The notes under the pieces were generated by a model. That model made no database searches. It was not told the DNA's origin and saw only the letters and a program-made list of their open reading frames with translations. From Pseudomonas asuensis (lineage in GTDB: Bacteria; Pseudomonadota; Gammaproteobacteria; Pseudomonadales; Pseudomonadaceae): a stretch of DNA of 64,000 bases. The stretch lies in assembly GCF_014646755.1 (NCBI RefSeq), contig NZ_BMNW01000003.1:513352-577351 (forward strand), written 5' to 3'. This document shows positions 63,093 to 64,000 of this stretch, piece by piece. Both the position numbers and the translations under genes were made by a program. Position 1 is the first letter of the stretch, and each line of letters starts with the position of its first letter.

Positions 63093-63128
63093 AGCGTAGC
63101 TAACTCAGTGCTTTGAGTTAGCTACGCT
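63093..63128. terminator. Perfect 15-bp stem-loop between the permease and repeat-protein genes
   Basis: Arm AGCGTAGCTAACTCA (63093-63107), six-base loop, arm TGAGTTAGCTACGCT (63114-63128). No T-run follows on either strand, but it lies between two convergent genes and could act as a bidirectional transcription barrier, or be part of the adjacent mobile-element remnant. Confidence 0.5.
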
Positions 63129-63193
63129 GCTTATCCTCTCTATCCGGTAGAGATTGGGACTCACGTTGAGAGGACCTCAAGGGAGTCATTGTT

Positions 63194-64000
63194 TTACCCT
63201 TTTGTTTTTAAATCCTCTATCACAGCCTGTCGCTCTTCTTCAGGCTTTTTGGCTAGCGCTTGCATGTCGATAGCGCTATGGCCTGCTTTATGAAGTTTCT
63301 CGCCGTTCTCCAAAACGAAACCACGTACCTCCTCAGTCTCTTCGGCTAGCATCAGCATGGTGTAGGCGTTATGGCCTGCCGCGTGAAGGGTCGCGCCAAG
63401 GTAAACGGAAAGCCTGTGAGCCTTAGCTAGCTCCTCGCATCGCTCGTTAAAGCGCGATGCCTAGACGCCTCAGTTTAGCTTCTCGCTCGGCGGCAGGCTG
63501 TGCGGCCAAGTCGTTCATGGCAAAACTGTCATAGCCTGCGGCCTTTAGCGTCTGGCCGTGAGTTACGACAAAAGTTCTCCCGGCGGCAGGCTGTGTGGCC
63601 AAGTCGTTCATGGCAAAACTGTCATAGCCTGCGGCCTTTAGCGTCTGGCCGTGAGTTAAGACAAAAGTTCGCTCGGCGGCAGGCTGTGCGGCCAAGTCGT
63701 TCATGGCATAACCGTCATAGCCTGCGGCCTTTAGCGTCTGGCCGTGGGTTAAGACAAAAGTTTGCTCGGCGGCAGGCTGTGCGGCCAAGGCGTTCATGGC
63801 ATAACCGTAATAGTCTGCGGCCTTTAGCGTCTGGCCGTGAGTTAAGACAAAAGTTTGCTCGGCGGCAGGCTGTGCGGCCAAGTCGTTCATGACATAACCG
63901 TTATAGCCTGCGGCCTTTAGCGTCTGGGCATTGGTCAGGACAAAGGTTTGCTCGGCGGCAGGCTGTGCGGCCAAGTCGTTCATGGCATCACCGTTATAGC
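63194..64000 (-). pseudogene. 31-residue tandem-repeat protein, frameshifted, 5' end outside window
   Basis: The minus-strand frame is open from the window edge. It encodes at least five near-identical 31-residue repeats of the type MNDLAAQPAAEQTFVLTHGQ plus TLKAAGYDGYA, ending with a stop at 63447. In the neighbouring frame the protein continues as NERCEELAKAHRLSVYLGAT, LHAAGHNAYT, MLMLAEETEEVRGFVLENGE, KLHKAGHSAID, MQALAKKPEEERQAVIEDLK to a stop at 63194. Removing one T in GCGCTTTAACG at about 63450 joins the two frames. The divergent last units keep the 31-residue period (AGH, LA, F-V-L positions). I recognise no family. It may be a pseudogene, a phase-variable gene or a sequencing error. 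Confidence 0.7.
63489..64000. repeat. 93-bp direct tandem repeats (five and a half copies to window edge)
   Basis: GGCGGCAGGCTGTG recurs at 63489, 63582, 63675, 63768, 63861 and 63954, exactly 93 bases apart. Copies differ by only a few bases, so the array expanded recently. The period is a multiple of three and in frame with the minus-strand gene. Confidence 0.95.

Noticed and set aside
63500..63892. Plus-strand reading frame of about 130 residues across the repeat array
   Set aside because: It is the antisense image of the repeat units (Arg/Ser-rich). The minus frame alone continues as sensible diverged repeats beyond the array.
63489..64000. Regular repeats could suggest a CRISPR array
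   Set aside because: The 93-bp units are contiguous with no unique spacers, are in frame, and encode a repeat protein; no cas genes are nearby.

Overview
The window is chromosomal DNA from a gammaproteobacterium of the Pseudomonas group. The main evidence is gene order. It contains the complete aru/ast arginine succinyltransferase cluster with two transferase subunit genes (aruF and aruG), followed by ltaE-alaS-lysC-rsmA. It also contains leuC-leuD-methyltransferase-leuB-asd-usg-fimV-truA-trpF-accD-folC-dedD-cvpA-purF-metZ. From memory (not checked here) these match three PAO1 blocks: about PA1045-PA1053, PA0895-PA0905 and PA3126-PA3076. In this strain they lie side by side, so the chromosome is rearranged relative to PAO1. 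Base composition looks moderate in GC by eye, lower than in P. aeruginosa. Nearly all of the window is conserved housekeeping DNA. No phage, CRISPR array or secretion system is visible.

Layout. 1-9240: 3' end of dinG, a serine-hydrolase esterase, an FNT-family channel, an OmpA-like lipoprotein, pdxH, a glycerate/sugar-acid module (CdaR-type activator, GntP-type permease, glycerate kinase) and a SlyB-like lipoprotein. 9241-17054: arginine catabolism, with two ArgR-type half-sites upstream of aruC. 17111-23066: threonine aldolase, alaS, lysC, rsmA, tRNA-Ser(GCU) and two identical tRNA-Arg(ACG) genes ending at a strong terminator. 23109-25175: thioesterase, dusC, and ibpA with a sigma-32-type promoter and a ROSE-like RNA thermometer. 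25171-32446: a LysR regulator divergent from the leucine/aspartate-semialdehyde genes. 32579-44302: fimV, truA, trpF, accD-folC-dedD, cvpA-purF, metZ-SDR and tRNA-Asp.

44454-58209: an AraC regulator with a nitrilase-fold protein that seems to lack its catalytic cysteine, fadH, a coiled-coil protein, a PLP enzyme, a DUF1853 protein, the tightly overlapping nadK-phosphoesterase-rhomboid run, prmB, a eukaryotic/poxvirus-type topoisomerase IB and a patatin-like protein. 58384-60993: a compact envelope-sensing operon (two PepSY proteins, response regulator, histidine kinase). 61087-64000 is the only clearly decaying or accessory part. It holds a chemoreceptor pseudogene, an intact AI-2E-family permease, an IS-end-like sequence inside a terminator-like inverted repeat, and a minus-strand gene made of near-identical 93-bp (31-residue) repeats. 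That gene is frameshifted near its 3' end and runs off the window. It belongs to no family I recognise and is the best candidate for something undescribed.
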